Shown piece by piece: positions 35,359 to 45,183 of a DNA stretch of 64,000 nucleotides. The stretch is taken from NCBI RefSeq assembly GCF_008124835.1, contig NZ_VNHW01000003.1, forward strand, positions 330,661-394,660, read 5' to 3'. The stretch is from Blastococcus xanthinilyticus (GTDB lineage: Bacteria; Actinomycetota; Actinomycetes; Mycobacteriales; Geodermatophilaceae). The notes beneath the pieces are model-generated. The model worked only from the letters and a program-made list of their open reading frames with translations. It did not search any database and was not told where the DNA came from. Position 1 is the first letter of the stretch. Each line of letters opens with the position of its first letter. Both the position numbers and the translations under genes were made by a program.

Positions 35359-36482
35359 GCGGAACCTTGCCTTTCTGTCTCGGTTGGCTCCGCCGCGGTG
35401 CCCGACCCGGAGGTCGATGACGGAGTGGTCGGTGGTGCGGCGGAGCCGCGACCGGTGGAAGAGCGCCGCAGCCCGCGCATGACCGCGCGGGGTAGCGACA
35501 CGAGGCCACCGGGCAGGACGAACAGCACGGCCAGCAGCAGCGCGCCCTGCAGCAGCGCCGTCAGGCTCGGGTCGATGGCGTTCGTGATGTCGGGGACCAC
35601 CACGTAGAACACGCCGCCCAGGAGCGAGCCGACAATGCTGCCGGCGCCGCCGATCACCATCGCGACGAGCAGCTCGATCGAGTGCCCGAAGCTCATGGTC
35701 TCCGGCGACGTGTACTGGACGACGACCATGTACAGGAAGCCGCTCACACCGCCGATGAGCGACGCGATGGTGAAGGCCAGCACCTTGTAGCGGTAGGGCG
35801 AGATGCCCATGGACGAGGCCACGTTCTCGTTGCCCTTGACGATCGCGAAGGCCCGGCCGTACTTGCCGCGGACGAGGAAGTACGTCAGCAGGAACACGAT
35901 CCCGCCGATGACCAGCACGATGTAGAGCTGCCACTGGTCGTCGTAGAGCCCGCTCCCCTCCGGCGCCGCGACGAAGCGCGCGGACAGGCCCTGCGAGCCG
36001 CCGGTGAACTCGCTCAACCGCTTCGCCAGCGGCACCCCGACGATGGGCAGCGCGATGGTGACCATCGCGATCGCGAGCCCACCCAGGCGTGCGGCGGCCA
36101 GTGCCACGAGCAGTCCCACGACGGCGGGGATGAAGCAGGTGAGCACGAAGACCAGGCCGATGTTCCACCCGCTCTGGACGCCGTACGCGGTGACGTAGGC
36201 GCCGAGCCCGAGGAAGAAGATCTGGCCGAGCGAGACCTGCCCGGTGTAGCCCATCACCACGTTGAGCCCCAGCACGGCGACGGCGAAGACGCCGATGCGG
36301 GCGAGCGTGTCGTTGGCGGACTCGGTCATCACGAGCGGCAGGACGGCGAGCCCGACCACGAGCAGCAGCGGAGCCCCCCAGCGCACCCACGGGCGCTGCC
36401 GGAACGACGAGGCCGACGACGCGGCGGCGGACGACGCCGGGGCGGGCGTCGTCGGTGCGGACGTCTTCGAGGAGGAGGCCAT
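35355..36482 (-). CDS. livM: Liv-type ABC permease LivM
   Basis: A 375-residue membrane permease. After a Ser/Ala/Pro-rich cytoplasmic start (1-30) come about nine to ten helices; GLNVVMGYTGQVSLGQIFFLGLGAY and IIGGAGSIVGSLLGGVFYV-like segments (VIGGAGSIVGSLLGG) are family hallmarks, the latter the EAA-like loop contacting the ATPases. The Ser/Thr-rich tail is also non-membrane. The start overlaps the livH stop by one base (TGATG). Confidence 0.94.
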   Translation of the reverse strand: MASSSKTSAPTTPAPASSAAASSASSFRQRPWVRWGAPLLLVVGLAVLPLVMTESANDTLARIGVFAVAVLGLNVVMGYTGQVSLGQIFFLGLGAYVTAYGVQSGWNIGLVFVLTCFIPAVVGLLVALAAARLGGLAIAMVTIALPIVGVPLAKRLSEFTGGSQGLSARFVAAPEGSGLYDDQWQLYIVLVIGGIVFLLTYFLVRGKYGRAFAIVKGNENVASSMGISPYRYKVLAFTIASLIGGVSGFLYMVVVQYTSPETMSFGHSIELLVAMVIGGAGSIVGSLLGGVFYVVVPDITNAIDPSLTALLQGALLLAVLFVLPGGLVSLPRAVMRGLRRSSTGRGSAAPPTTPSSTSGSGTAAEPTETERQGSA

Positions 36483-37363
36483 CACACACGCACCACGGTC
36501 TTCCGGCCGAACAGGCCCTGGGGTCGGACGATGAGCACGACGAAGATGAGGATGAACGGCACCGCGACCTTCAGGTCGAAGCCGATGAAGCCGACGTACA
36601 CCGCGGCCAGGTTCTCCAGGACACCGATCAACCACGCCGCGACGACGACGCCGACCGGGCTCGTGAGCCCGCCGAGGATGACGGCGGCCAGCGCGTACAC
36701 GAGGGCGCTGTCGAGCATGCCGGGCGTCAGGGTGAGCTGCGGCGCGACGAGCGCGCCGGCGACGGCCCCGAGCACCGCGGCGAGGCCCCAGCCGACCATG
36801 AGGAGGCGTTCGACGGGGAGCCCGGAGTACCCCGCGGACTGGGGGTTGATCGCCACGGCCCGCAGCGCCAGGCCCAGCTTCGTGCCGGCGAAGAGCGCCT
36901 GCATCGCGACCATCGCCACGACGATCACCAGCGTGGTCCCGAGCGAGCGGATGCTGACCGAGACGCCCAGGACCGAGACCGTGTCCAGCGGGAAGAGCGA
37001 CGGGAACTGCTGGTTGTTGTATCCCCACAGCCAGCCGGCGATGCCGGTGATCAGGGTCAGCAGACCGATCGTGACGACGACGGCGGTGTCGGGGTCGCCA
37101 CGCTCGAACCGCCGCATCAGGAACCGCTCGAGCACCGCGCCGAGCAGGAAGGAGAAGATGATCGACGCGAGGATGGCCAGGATGAGCGGCACGCCCTGGT
37201 TCGTCAGCACCCAGGCGACGTAGGCGGCCAGCACCGCCATGCCGCCCTGCGCGAAGTTGACCAGGCCGGTCGCCGAGTGGACGAGCACGATCGCCAGCGC
37301 CAGCGCGGCGTAGACCGAGCCGGTGGACAGTCCGTCGACGACGAGTTGGACGAATTTCTCCAT
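36482..37363 (-). CDS. livH: Liv-type ABC permease LivH
   Basis: A 293-residue permease with about eight helices. LVVDGLSTGSVYAALALAIVLVHSATGLVNFAQGGMAVLAAY at the start and AVILGGLTSPVGVVVAAWLIGVLENL near the end are typical LivH motifs. ATG with GGGAGG 7 nt upstream, 2 bp after the livF stop. Confidence 0.95.
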   Translation of the reverse strand: MEKFVQLVVDGLSTGSVYAALALAIVLVHSATGLVNFAQGGMAVLAAYVAWVLTNQGVPLILAILASIIFSFLLGAVLERFLMRRFERGDPDTAVVVTIGLLTLITGIAGWLWGYNNQQFPSLFPLDTVSVLGVSVSIRSLGTTLVIVVAMVAMQALFAGTKLGLALRAVAINPQSAGYSGLPVERLLMVGWGLAAVLGAVAGALVAPQLTLTPGMLDSALVYALAAVILGGLTSPVGVVVAAWLIGVLENLAAVYVGFIGFDLKVAVPFILIFVVLIVRPQGLFGRKTVVRV

Positions 37364-37365
37364 GA

Positions 37366-38076
37366 TCAGCCTCCCAGGTACGCGCGACGGATCTCGTCCA
37401 TGCCCTTGAGCTCGGCGGACGTGCCGGTGAGCACGCTCCGCCCGGTCTCCAGGACAGTCGCGCTGTCGACGACGGTGAAGGCGAGATTGGCGTTCTGCTC
37501 GACCACGACCATGGCGATGCCGGACTCGTCGCGCAGCCGCCGGATCGCGTCGTAGACGTTCTTCGCGGTGCTCGGCGCCAGGCCGAGCGAGGCCTCGTCC
37601 AGGAGCAGCATCCGCGGCTTGCTCATGATCGCCCGGGCCACCGCGAGCATCTGCTGCTCACCGCCGGACAGGGCCGAGGCGTTCGACCTGATCCGGTCCT
37701 GCAGGTTCGGGAAGAGGTCCAGGCAGTAGTCGATGTCCTCGTCGATGCCCTTGCGGTCCTTGCGCAGGTAGGCGCCGACCCGCAGGTTCTCGCGGACGGT
37801 GAGGTCACCGAACGAACCGCGCCCCTCCGGGACGTGGGCGATCCCCAGCGCCGCGACCTGGTCGGGGCGCAGCCCGCTGATGTCCTTGCCGTCGAAGACG
37901 ATCCGGCCGCTGGTGCGGACGGCACCGCTGATCGCGCGCAGCGTGGTCGTCTTGCCGGCGCCGTTCGCGCCGAGGATGCCGAAGGCCCCGTTGTCGGGAA
38001 CGCTCAGCGAGACACCGTCCAGCACCTGCACGGGTCCGTAGGACGCGGTGACGTCCTCGAGCTCAAGCAGCGTCAT
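37366..38076 (-). CDS. livF: Liv-type ABC ATPase LivF
   Basis: A 236-residue ATPase: Walker A GANGAGKT (36-43), signature LSGGEQQML, Walker B PRMLLLDEASLGLAP, switch His replaced by VVEQNA as in most LivF proteins. Pairs with LivG to power uptake. Its start lies inside the end of livG (14-bp overlap). Confidence 0.95.
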   Translation of the reverse strand: MTLLELEDVTASYGPVQVLDGVSLSVPDNGAFGILGANGAGKTTTLRAISGAVRTSGRIVFDGKDISGLRPDQVAALGIAHVPEGRGSFGDLTVRENLRVGAYLRKDRKGIDEDIDYCLDLFPNLQDRIRSNASALSGGEQQMLAVARAIMSKPRMLLLDEASLGLAPSTAKNVYDAIRRLRDESGIAMVVVEQNANLAFTVVDSATVLETGRSVLTGTSAELKGMDEIRRAYLGG

Positions 38077-38845
38077 CCGCCGCGTCCTTTCCGATGTAGG
38101 CCTCGATGACCCGGGGGTCGGACTGCGCCTCGGCGGCCGTCCCCTCCATGAGCTTGGCGCCGTGGTCGAGCACGACGACGCGGTCGGTGAGGGCCGCGAT
38201 GAGGCCCATGTGGTGCTCGACGACGACGACGGTGATGTCGTCCTCGGCGCGCAGCCGCCGCACGGTCGCGATCAGCGTCTCGACCTCGCTGTGCGGCAGG
38301 CCGGCGGCGGGCTCGTCGAGGAGCAGCAGCTTCGGCTTCATGAGCAGCGCGCGGCAGAGCTCCACGCCCTTGTGCAGCCCGTGCGAGAGCTCGTCGGCCG
38401 GCAGGTGCGCGGCCCAGCCGAGGCCGTTGCGCTCCAGGAGGTCGAGCGCCTCGGCGCGCAGCGCCTTCTCCGCACGCCGGGTGCGCGGCAGCCGCAACGC
38501 CCATTCCAGCGCTCCACCGGGGAGGCGCGAGTGCGCACCGAGCAGCACGTTCTCGAGCACGGTCGCGTGCAGCTGCAGCGCCGGGTGCTGGAACGTCCGG
38601 GCCAGGCCGTGGCGGGCCAGCGTCGCCGGCCGCGCCCCCTGCACCTCGGTCCCGTCGATCCGCACGCTTCCAGAGGTCGGCTTGTAGTGCCCGCTGATGC
38701 AGTTGAACAGCGAGGTCTTGCCGGCCCCGTTGGGCCCGACCAGCCCGAAGATCTGGCCCGGCTCGACCGTGAAGCTCACGTCTTGCAGGACCTTGATGCC
38801 GCCAAACTGCAGGTTCACGTCCTGCAGCGCCAGCTCAGCCGCCAT
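38063..38845 (-). CDS. livG: Liv-type ABC ATPase LivG
   Basis: A 260-residue ATPase and first gene of the liv operon. Walker A GPNGAGKT (about 36-43), GLARTFQHPALQLHATVLENVLLG, a slightly altered signature (LSHGLHKGVELCRAL in place of LSGGQ), Walker B KLLLLDEPAAGL and VVEHHMGL. The altered signature SHGLHK occurs in LivG subfamilies tied to non-amino-acid substrates; its meaning is uncertain. ATG 38845 with GGGAGAAG upstream is preferred over 38884. Confidence 0.94.
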   Translation of the reverse strand: MAAELALQDVNLQFGGIKVLQDVSFTVEPGQIFGLVGPNGAGKTSLFNCISGHYKPTSGSVRIDGTEVQGARPATLARHGLARTFQHPALQLHATVLENVLLGAHSRLPGGALEWALRLPRTRRAEKALRAEALDLLERNGLGWAAHLPADELSHGLHKGVELCRALLMKPKLLLLDEPAAGLPHSEVETLIATVRRLRAEDDITVVVVEHHMGLIAALTDRVVVLDHGAKLMEGTAAEAQSDPRVIEAYIGKDAADDAA

Positions 38846-38902
38846 GGAGCACTTCTCCCACCGTTCGGGTGTTGCGTGGGTCACCGACGTCGGTCCGCCC
38901 GG

Positions 38903-38931
38903 AACCTACGGATCGCACCTGGGATTGACAA
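38903..38931 (-). promoter_or_regulatory. Promoter of the liv operon
   Basis: -35 TTGTCA (38926-38931), 17-nt spacer, -10 TAGGTT (38903-38908) on the minus strand; leader about 50 nt. The -35 lies inside gattgacaacgat (38923-38935), which matches the ligK-operon operator half-site. Confidence 0.65.
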
Positions 38932-39019
38932 CGATTTTGGCGGGAAAGTTGCCGGGACGTCACCAGCGGTCTCCGGAACCCTCCGGTCCCCCGCCCGTCG
39001 CCCACCCGCCGGCCCCGCA

Positions 39020-40240
39020 TCAGGCGGCCCGCCCGCCACGGGGCAGCACTCCGGCGCCGACCGCGACGAGCGCGGCGAGGCACACGAGCACGGCCGCCTG
39101 GGCCGCCCCGGGAGCGGCGGCCGCACCCACCGCGACCACCAGCGGCGGCCCGAGCAGCTGCCCCACGCCGGAGCCCTGCGTGACCAGGCCGATGGCCGCG
39201 CCGGCCGAGCCGGTGCCCGCCGACACCGCGGCGAGGGCGGCGAAGAGGGCGGCGGGCACCAGCCCGGCGACGAACGAGAAGGCGATCGCCGACGCCACCC
39301 GCGCGGACACCGGGAGCGCCGGGTCCAGCACTCCCCACACGGTGCCCGCCATGCCGGCGCACCCGGTTCCGACCACCCACCGCAGCGGGGCGCCCCGGTG
39401 CAGGAGGTAGGCGCCCAGGACGTTGGCCGGCGCGTTCACCAGGAAGACCACGGCGCCCACCAGCCCGGCGGCCGCGACGGTCAGCCCTTCGCCGGCGACC
39501 AGGGCGGCCGGGAAGAGCCCGACCACGGCCAGGTACTGGGCGGCGTACAGCCCGAAGACGACGGCGATGACCACGACCGTCGGCGAGCGGAAGGCGCCGA
39601 GCAGCCCGCCGAGCGACGCCGGCCCGCGCACCGCGGTGGAGGGCACCCGGCGCAGGACCACCAGGAGGACGCCGGCGGCCAGGCAGGCATCGGCCACCGA
39701 GGCCCCCCGCCAGCCCACCAGCCCGATCGCGACCGGGACGAGCAGCGCCGCCAGGCCCGAGCCCACCGGCATGTAGGCCCCCCACGTGCCGGCGACCAGC
39801 CGCCGGTGCGCCGGGGTGGACACCTCGGCGAGCAGGGGCGGGGCCGCGAGGATGACCATCACCAGCCCGAGCCCCTCCCCCACCCGCGCGGCCAGCAGCC
39901 CCGGGAGGGTGTCGACCAGCGCCCCGCCCAGGTCGGCGACGACGATCGCGAGCAGCCCGAGCCGGATCTGGCGGCCGAAGCCCAGCGTCTGGCCGAGCCA
40001 GCCGAGCAGGACGCCGCCGAGGGCGCTCAGGGCGCTCACCGTCGAGAGGTACCAGGCGGCGGTGGTGGCGCTCAGCCCGAACTCGTCCTGGAGGACCGGC
40101 AGGGCGGCCGCCGCGCCGCCGATCTGGGCGGCGGCGACCACCCCGGCGCCCATGAGGGCGGCCACGGCGCCCCACGACGTCGCGCCGGGGAGGACCGGGG
40201 CCGGGGGGCGCGGGCCCGCGCCGACCGGCCGTCGCGCCAT
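39020..40240 (-). CDS. MFS transporter
   Basis: A 406-residue major facilitator with twelve predicted helices in two halves. The loop 2-3 motif is degenerate (LLGWLGQTLGFGRQIRLG), a G-x-x-x-D/G-x-x-G-R-K/R-type. It is divergent from the ligM-like gene, across a 300-bp regulatory gap, so uptake of aromatic acids or export of a toxic intermediate is plausible; the substrate cannot be read from sequence. ATG 40240 with GGGAGGAG upstream; the frame is open to 40318. Confidence 0.9.
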   Translation of the reverse strand: MARRPVGAGPRPPAPVLPGATSWGAVAALMGAGVVAAAQIGGAAAALPVLQDEFGLSATTAAWYLSTVSALSALGGVLLGWLGQTLGFGRQIRLGLLAIVVADLGGALVDTLPGLLAARVGEGLGLVMVILAAPPLLAEVSTPAHRRLVAGTWGAYMPVGSGLAALLVPVAIGLVGWRGASVADACLAAGVLLVVLRRVPSTAVRGPASLGGLLGAFRSPTVVVIAVVFGLYAAQYLAVVGLFPAALVAGEGLTVAAAGLVGAVVFLVNAPANVLGAYLLHRGAPLRWVVGTGCAGMAGTVWGVLDPALPVSARVASAIAFSFVAGLVPAALFAALAAVSAGTGSAGAAIGLVTQGSGVGQLLGPPLVVAVGAAAAPGAAQAAVLVCLAALVAVGAGVLPRGGRAA

Positions 40241-40337
40241 CGCCTGTGCTCCTCCCGTGGTCCGGACCGGGCCACTGTCACCGATCCGGACGCCGTCGTC
40301 GCCCCCGCAACGGCACATCGGCCGGTGAATACGTCAA

Positions 40338-40358
40338 ATGACCGAGCCGGCTGGTCAT
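40338..40358. promoter_or_regulatory. Dyad in the MFS-ligM divergent gap
   Basis: Arms atgacc and ggtcat flank agccggct, itself a palindrome; total 21 bp, in the gene-free stretch 40241-40540. TACGCT at 40434-40439 is a possible -10 for the ligM-like gene. An operator role is inferred from position and symmetry. Confidence 0.45.
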
Positions 40359-40399
40359 CCGACGCACGCCGGGCGGCCGGAACGGCCGCCGCAAGGTGA

Positions 40400-41941
<1,542 letters not shown>

Positions 41942-42019
41942 TCCACCCCGGCTGTGGCCGGACGCCGAGACCTCGGCGTCCGGCCACAGCCGTCTCCGCA
42001 CCCGAAAGGTCGACCACCC

Positions 42020-43486
42020 ATGTCCTCGGAATCCCCGGCCCTGTCATCGGAGAGCCCGGCCACGTCCTCGGAGAGCCTGGCCACGTCCTCGGAGAGCCTG
42101 GCCACGTCCTCGGAGAGCCTGGCCACGCCCTCGGAGAGCCTGGCCACAGCCCTCGCCCGCGCCGGTAGCCCGGCCGAGCTGCTCAGGAACCTCCCCTCCC
42201 CGCCGAGCACGTTCCCGGTGCGGCCGGAGTTCACCAACTGGCGCTCCGAGCAGCGCTCGTGGGTCGAGACCTGCGCCCTGCTCGACCAGTCGCACCACAT
42301 GACCGACCTGTTCCTCTCCGGGCCGGACGCGCTGCGGCTGCTCGGCGACGTCGCCGTCAACAGCTTCGCCGGCTTCGGCGTCGGCAAGGCCAAGCAGTTC
42401 GTCGCCGTCGATCCCGACGGCTTCCTGATCGGTGACGCCATCCTCTTCCACCTCGAGGACGAGCTGTTCGACCTGGTCGGGCACCCGATGGTCATCGACT
42501 GGGTGACCTTCCACCTCGAGCGCGGCGGCTACCGGGCGACCGCGGAGCGCGACGACAACTCCGCCGTGCGCACGGCCGGGCCGCCGAGGCTCTACCGGTA
42601 CGAGCTGCAGGGGCCGACCGCCGCCGCCCTCGTCGAGCAGGTGACCGGGGCGCCGCTCCCGGACGTGAAGTTCTTCAACATGGCGGAGTTCGGCATCGCC
42701 GGCCGCCGCGTCCGCGGCCTCCGGCACGGCATGGCCGGGCAGCCCGGCTTCGAGCTCTTCGGGCCGTGGGCGGACGGCGACGCCGTGCTGCAGGCGCTGC
42801 TCACCGCCGGTGCGGACCACGGGCTGGTCCGGGTCGGGGCCAAGGCGTACTCGACCGCCAACCTGGAGTCCGGGTGGGTGCCGGCGCCGATGGCCGCGCT
42901 CTTCTCCGACGACCCGCTCATGCAGGAGTACCGCGAGTGGCTCCCCGTCGCGAAGGTCGGCTCCATCGGCGGCAGCCACGACCCGGCCGACATCAGCGGC
43001 CACTACCTAACGCCGTTCGACATCGGGTACGGCAAGACCGTCCGCTTCGACCACGAGTTCATCGGCCGCGCCGCGCTCGAGCGGATGGCGGAGGCACCGC
43101 CGCGGACGAAGGTGACCCTCGTCTGGAACGCCGAGGACGTCGCCGCGGCCGTCGGATCGCTGTACCGGCCCGGCCCCGGGGCCAAGTACATCGAGATGCC
43201 CAAGGCCCGCTACGCCACCCACCACGAGGACAAGGTCCTCAAGGACGGGCGTCAGGTCGGGATCTCGCTGGACTGCGGCTACCTGGCCAACGAGCGGGTG
43301 ATGGTCTCCCTGGCCACGGTCGAGAACGAGCACGCCGAGCCGGGCACCGAGGTGACCGTCGTGTGGGGCGAGCAGCCGGTGTCCGGCAAGCCGGCCGTCG
43401 AGGAGCACGTGCAGGTCGAGATCCGGGCCACCGTCGCACCCGTCCCGTTCGTGGACTTCGCCCGGGAGGGCTACCGCACCCGCTGA
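42020..43486 (+). CDS. Second THF-dependent O-demethylase (LigM/DesA-like)
   Basis: A 488-residue paralogue of the preceding protein, sharing EFTNWRSEQRSW, CALLDQSHHMTDLF, LRHGMAGQPGFELFGPW, KAYSTANLESGWVPAPM and VAPVPFVDFAREGY. Divergence in the substrate region (MVIDWVTFHLERGGY in place of the ANWLQF segment) suggests another methoxy-aromatic; syringate, as for DesA, is the obvious guess. The first about 43 residues are six seven-residue repeats (SSESLAT type) with no counterpart in LigM. ATG 42020. The stop codon sits in the first of six 15-bp tandem repeats, followed by a strong terminator. Confidence 0.88.
   Translation: MSSESPALSSESPATSSESLATSSESLATSSESLATPSESLATALARAGSPAELLRNLPSPPSTFPVRPEFTNWRSEQRSWVETCALLDQSHHMTDLFLSGPDALRLLGDVAVNSFAGFGVGKAKQFVAVDPDGFLIGDAILFHLEDELFDLVGHPMVIDWVTFHLERGGYRATAERDDNSAVRTAGPPRLYRYELQGPTAAALVEQVTGAPLPDVKFFNMAEFGIAGRRVRGLRHGMAGQPGFELFGPWADGDAVLQALLTAGADHGLVRVGAKAYSTANLESGWVPAPMAALFSDDPLMQEYREWLPVAKVGSIGGSHDPADISGHYLTPFDIGYGKTVRFDHEFIGRAALERMAEAPPRTKVTLVWNAEDVAAAVGSLYRPGPGAKYIEMPKARYATHHEDKVLKDGRQVGISLDCGYLANERVMVSLATVENEHAEPGTEVTVVWGEQPVSGKPAVEEHVQVEIRATVAPVPFVDFAREGYRTR
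42023..42148. repeat. 21-bp in-frame tandem repeat, 6 copies
   Basis: Units of 21 bp encode S-S-E-S-L-A-T and variants directly after the start codon. Copies 3, 4 and 5 (42065-42127) are identical; 1, 2 and 6 differ by a few bases. Confidence 0.95.
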
Positions 43487-43562
43487 CACCGCACCCGCTG
43501 ACACCGCACCCGCTGACACCGCACCCGCTGACACCGCACCCGCTGACACCGCACCCGCTGAC
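43473..43562. repeat. 15-bp tandem repeat, 6 copies, containing stop codons
   Basis: Unit accgcacccgctgac, six perfect copies. The first copy encodes the last residues and the TGA of the O-demethylase; each further copy repeats the same TGA in the same frame. Confidence 0.97.
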
Positions 43563-43569
43563 GCACGAC

Positions 43570-43602
43570 GGGGCTCCCGGGACGAGCCGTCCCGGGAGCC
43601 CC
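43570..43602. terminator. Bidirectional terminator between O-demethylase and ligB
   Basis: Perfect 15-bp stem (ggggctcccgggacg) with a 3-nt loop, between convergent genes. Confidence 0.8.
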
Positions 43603-43622
43603 GGCGCGAAGTCGACGGACGA

Positions 43623-44489
43623 TCAGGCGGGCGCGCCCTGCCGGTTGTCGAAGAGCGCGACGCCCGCCGCGGTGTTGGACGCCGGCACGAAGTAGTGCGA
43701 GTGGATCCGCGCCACCTCGTCGTGCATCGCCCCCCGCATGATCAGCCACATGATCAGCTCGATGCCCTCGGAGCCGGCCTGCCGGATGAGCTCCTCGCGG
43801 CTCAGGCCGGCCAGCGCGGCGGGGTCGGTCTGGATCTTCTCCAGCCACATCCGGTCGAACTCGGGGTTGATGAAGCCGGCCCGGGCGCCCGCGAGCTGGT
43901 GGGACATGCCACCGGTCCCGAGGATGCCGACGGTGATGTCCTCCGGGTAGCCGGCGATCGCCCGGCCCAGGGCCTGCCCGAGGGCGTAGCAGCGGGCGGC
44001 GGTCGGCTGCGGGTACTGGATGACGTTGACCAGGATGGGCACGACCGGGCAGGGCCAGGCGTCGCCCGGGTCCGGCGTCCACACCGACAGGGGCACCGTC
44101 AGGCCGTGGTCGACCTCGAGCTCCTGGAAGACGGTGAGGTCGAAGCCCTCGTCGACCAGGCTCTCCAGCAGGTGCAGCGACAGGTCGGGGTGGCCGACGA
44201 CGTCGGGCACCTGGCGGGGGCCGTACCCCTCGTCGGCGACGTCGTAGCGGTCGGCCGTCCCGATCCCGAACGTCGGGACGATGTCCAGGTCCAGGCCGTT
44301 GGCGTGGTCGTTGTAGACGACGATCGCGACGTCCGGCCGGTGCTCGGCCAGCCACGCCCGGGCCGGCGCGTAACCGTCGAAGAGGTCCTTCCAGTGCGGG
44401 GCCTCGGTCTTGCCGCGGTCCATCGCCGCACCGATCGAGGGCACGTGCGAGGTCGCCAGACCCCAGATCACCTCAGCCACGTCGACCAC
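43623..44489 (-). CDS. ligB: Protocatechuate 4,5-dioxygenase beta (catalytic) subunit
   Basis: A 288-residue type II extradiol dioxygenase catalytic subunit that opens protocatechuate (and, in LigAB, gallate) between C4 and C5. Conserved Fe ligands and catalytic residues are visible: His15 (TSHVPS), His62 (YNDHANG), His128 (EVDHGLTVPLS), His197 (GTGGMSHQLAG) and the SEGIELIMW glutamates near 241-244. It tracks Sphingobium LigB along its length. The GTG at 44489 overlaps ligA by 17 bp; GTG 44480 is an alternative. Gallate ring opening would feed 4-oxalomesaconate directly to galD, ligJ and ligK. Confidence 0.95.
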   Translation of the reverse strand: MVDVAEVIWGLATSHVPSIGAAMDRGKTEAPHWKDLFDGYAPARAWLAEHRPDVAIVVYNDHANGLDLDIVPTFGIGTADRYDVADEGYGPRQVPDVVGHPDLSLHLLESLVDEGFDLTVFQELEVDHGLTVPLSVWTPDPGDAWPCPVVPILVNVIQYPQPTAARCYALGQALGRAIAGYPEDITVGILGTGGMSHQLAGARAGFINPEFDRMWLEKIQTDPAALAGLSREELIRQAGSEGIELIMWLIMRGAMHDEVARIHSHYFVPASNTAAGVALFDNRQGAPA

Positions 44490-44838
44490 CCGACTTCAGC
44501 TCCGCGGCGAACTCCTCCTCGGTCATGCCGGTGAACACGCCCCCCAGGTACTGCATCGACCGGCCGTCCATCATGGCCAGCTTGTAGACGTAGAAGATGC
44601 TGCCGCCGAGGTCGATCATCGCCGTCCAGTCGCGGTCCAGCACGGCCTGCGTCTGCTCGGGGGCGAGGCCGAACTCCGCGCAGTAGCCGGCCTCGTCGGC
44701 GGAGAAGCGCTCGCGGTTGTCCGCCGACCGGAAGCTCATCAGCATCTTGTTCAGGCGCAGCCCGCGCCGGCTGGTCTGCCCGTCGAAGATCGGCGTGCCC
44801 GGCACGGTCAGCCGGCCGCCCGTCTCGTTCGTGCTCAT
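44473..44838 (-). CDS. ligA: Protocatechuate 4,5-dioxygenase alpha subunit
   Basis: A 121-residue helical LigA-type small subunit that caps the LigB active site. RRGLRLNKMLMSFRSADNRERFSADEAGYCAEFGL and MIDLGGSIFYVYKLAMMDG-MQYLGGVFTGMTEEEF are typical. ATG 44838 with GAGGGAAC upstream. Coupled to ligB by overlap; 62 bp after the CatC-like gene. Confidence 0.94.
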   Translation of the reverse strand: MSTNETGGRLTVPGTPIFDGQTSRRGLRLNKMLMSFRSADNRERFSADEAGYCAEFGLAPEQTQAVLDRDWTAMIDLGGSIFYVYKLAMMDGRSMQYLGGVFTGMTEEEFAAELKSGGRRG

Positions 44839-44900
44839 CGGGGTTCCCTCGGTCGGCGTCAGGGGCGGGATCGTGGTCGGGATCGGCGTCGCGGTCGCCG

Positions 44901-45182
44901 TCACGACGTCCGCTCCTGCGGATGGGTGGCCAGGGCCTCCACGTGCACGTCCAGCCACGGCGCCATGGGCAGGGACATCAGGGCGTCGTGCAGCGCGGCG
45001 GGGTCCGCCGCCTCGTACAGACCGATGGTCGCGTTCCGGCCGGGCACCCGCCACAGGCGCTTCAGGACGCCCTCGGCGCGCAGCTCCATGGCGCGGGCCC
45101 GCTCGCCCGCCCGCAGCTCCTCCCGCCGCTCCGCCGGCGTGTCGGCGGGCAGCCGGTTCTCCGATCGGACGAGGAACTCCAT
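44901..45182 (-). CDS. Muconolactone delta-isomerase-like protein (CatC family)
   Basis: A 93-residue protein with the CatC fold: EFLVRSENRLPADTPAERREELRAGERARAMELRAEGVLKRLWRVPGRNATIGLY and SLPMAPWLDVHVEALATHP match the length and motifs of muconolactone isomerases. CatC belongs to the catechol ortho (3-oxoadipate) pathway, so its place in a ligAB operon is odd; it may isomerise a lactone or enol formed from 4,5-cleavage products. One base separates it from the upstream hydrolase gene. Confidence 0.88.
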   Translation of the reverse strand: MEFLVRSENRLPADTPAERREELRAGERARAMELRAEGVLKRLWRVPGRNATIGLYEAADPAALHDALMSLPMAPWLDVHVEALATHPQERTS

Positions 45183-45183
45183 C

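Noticed and set aside
31897..35607. A 1236-codon open frame on the plus strand
   Set aside because: Crosses ligK, both gntR genes and the substrate-binding protein in antisense. All of those have clear motifs; this frame has none.
43473..43562. Possible CRISPR array
   Set aside because: The units are 15 bp, directly abutting, with no spacers; it is a simple tandem repeat.
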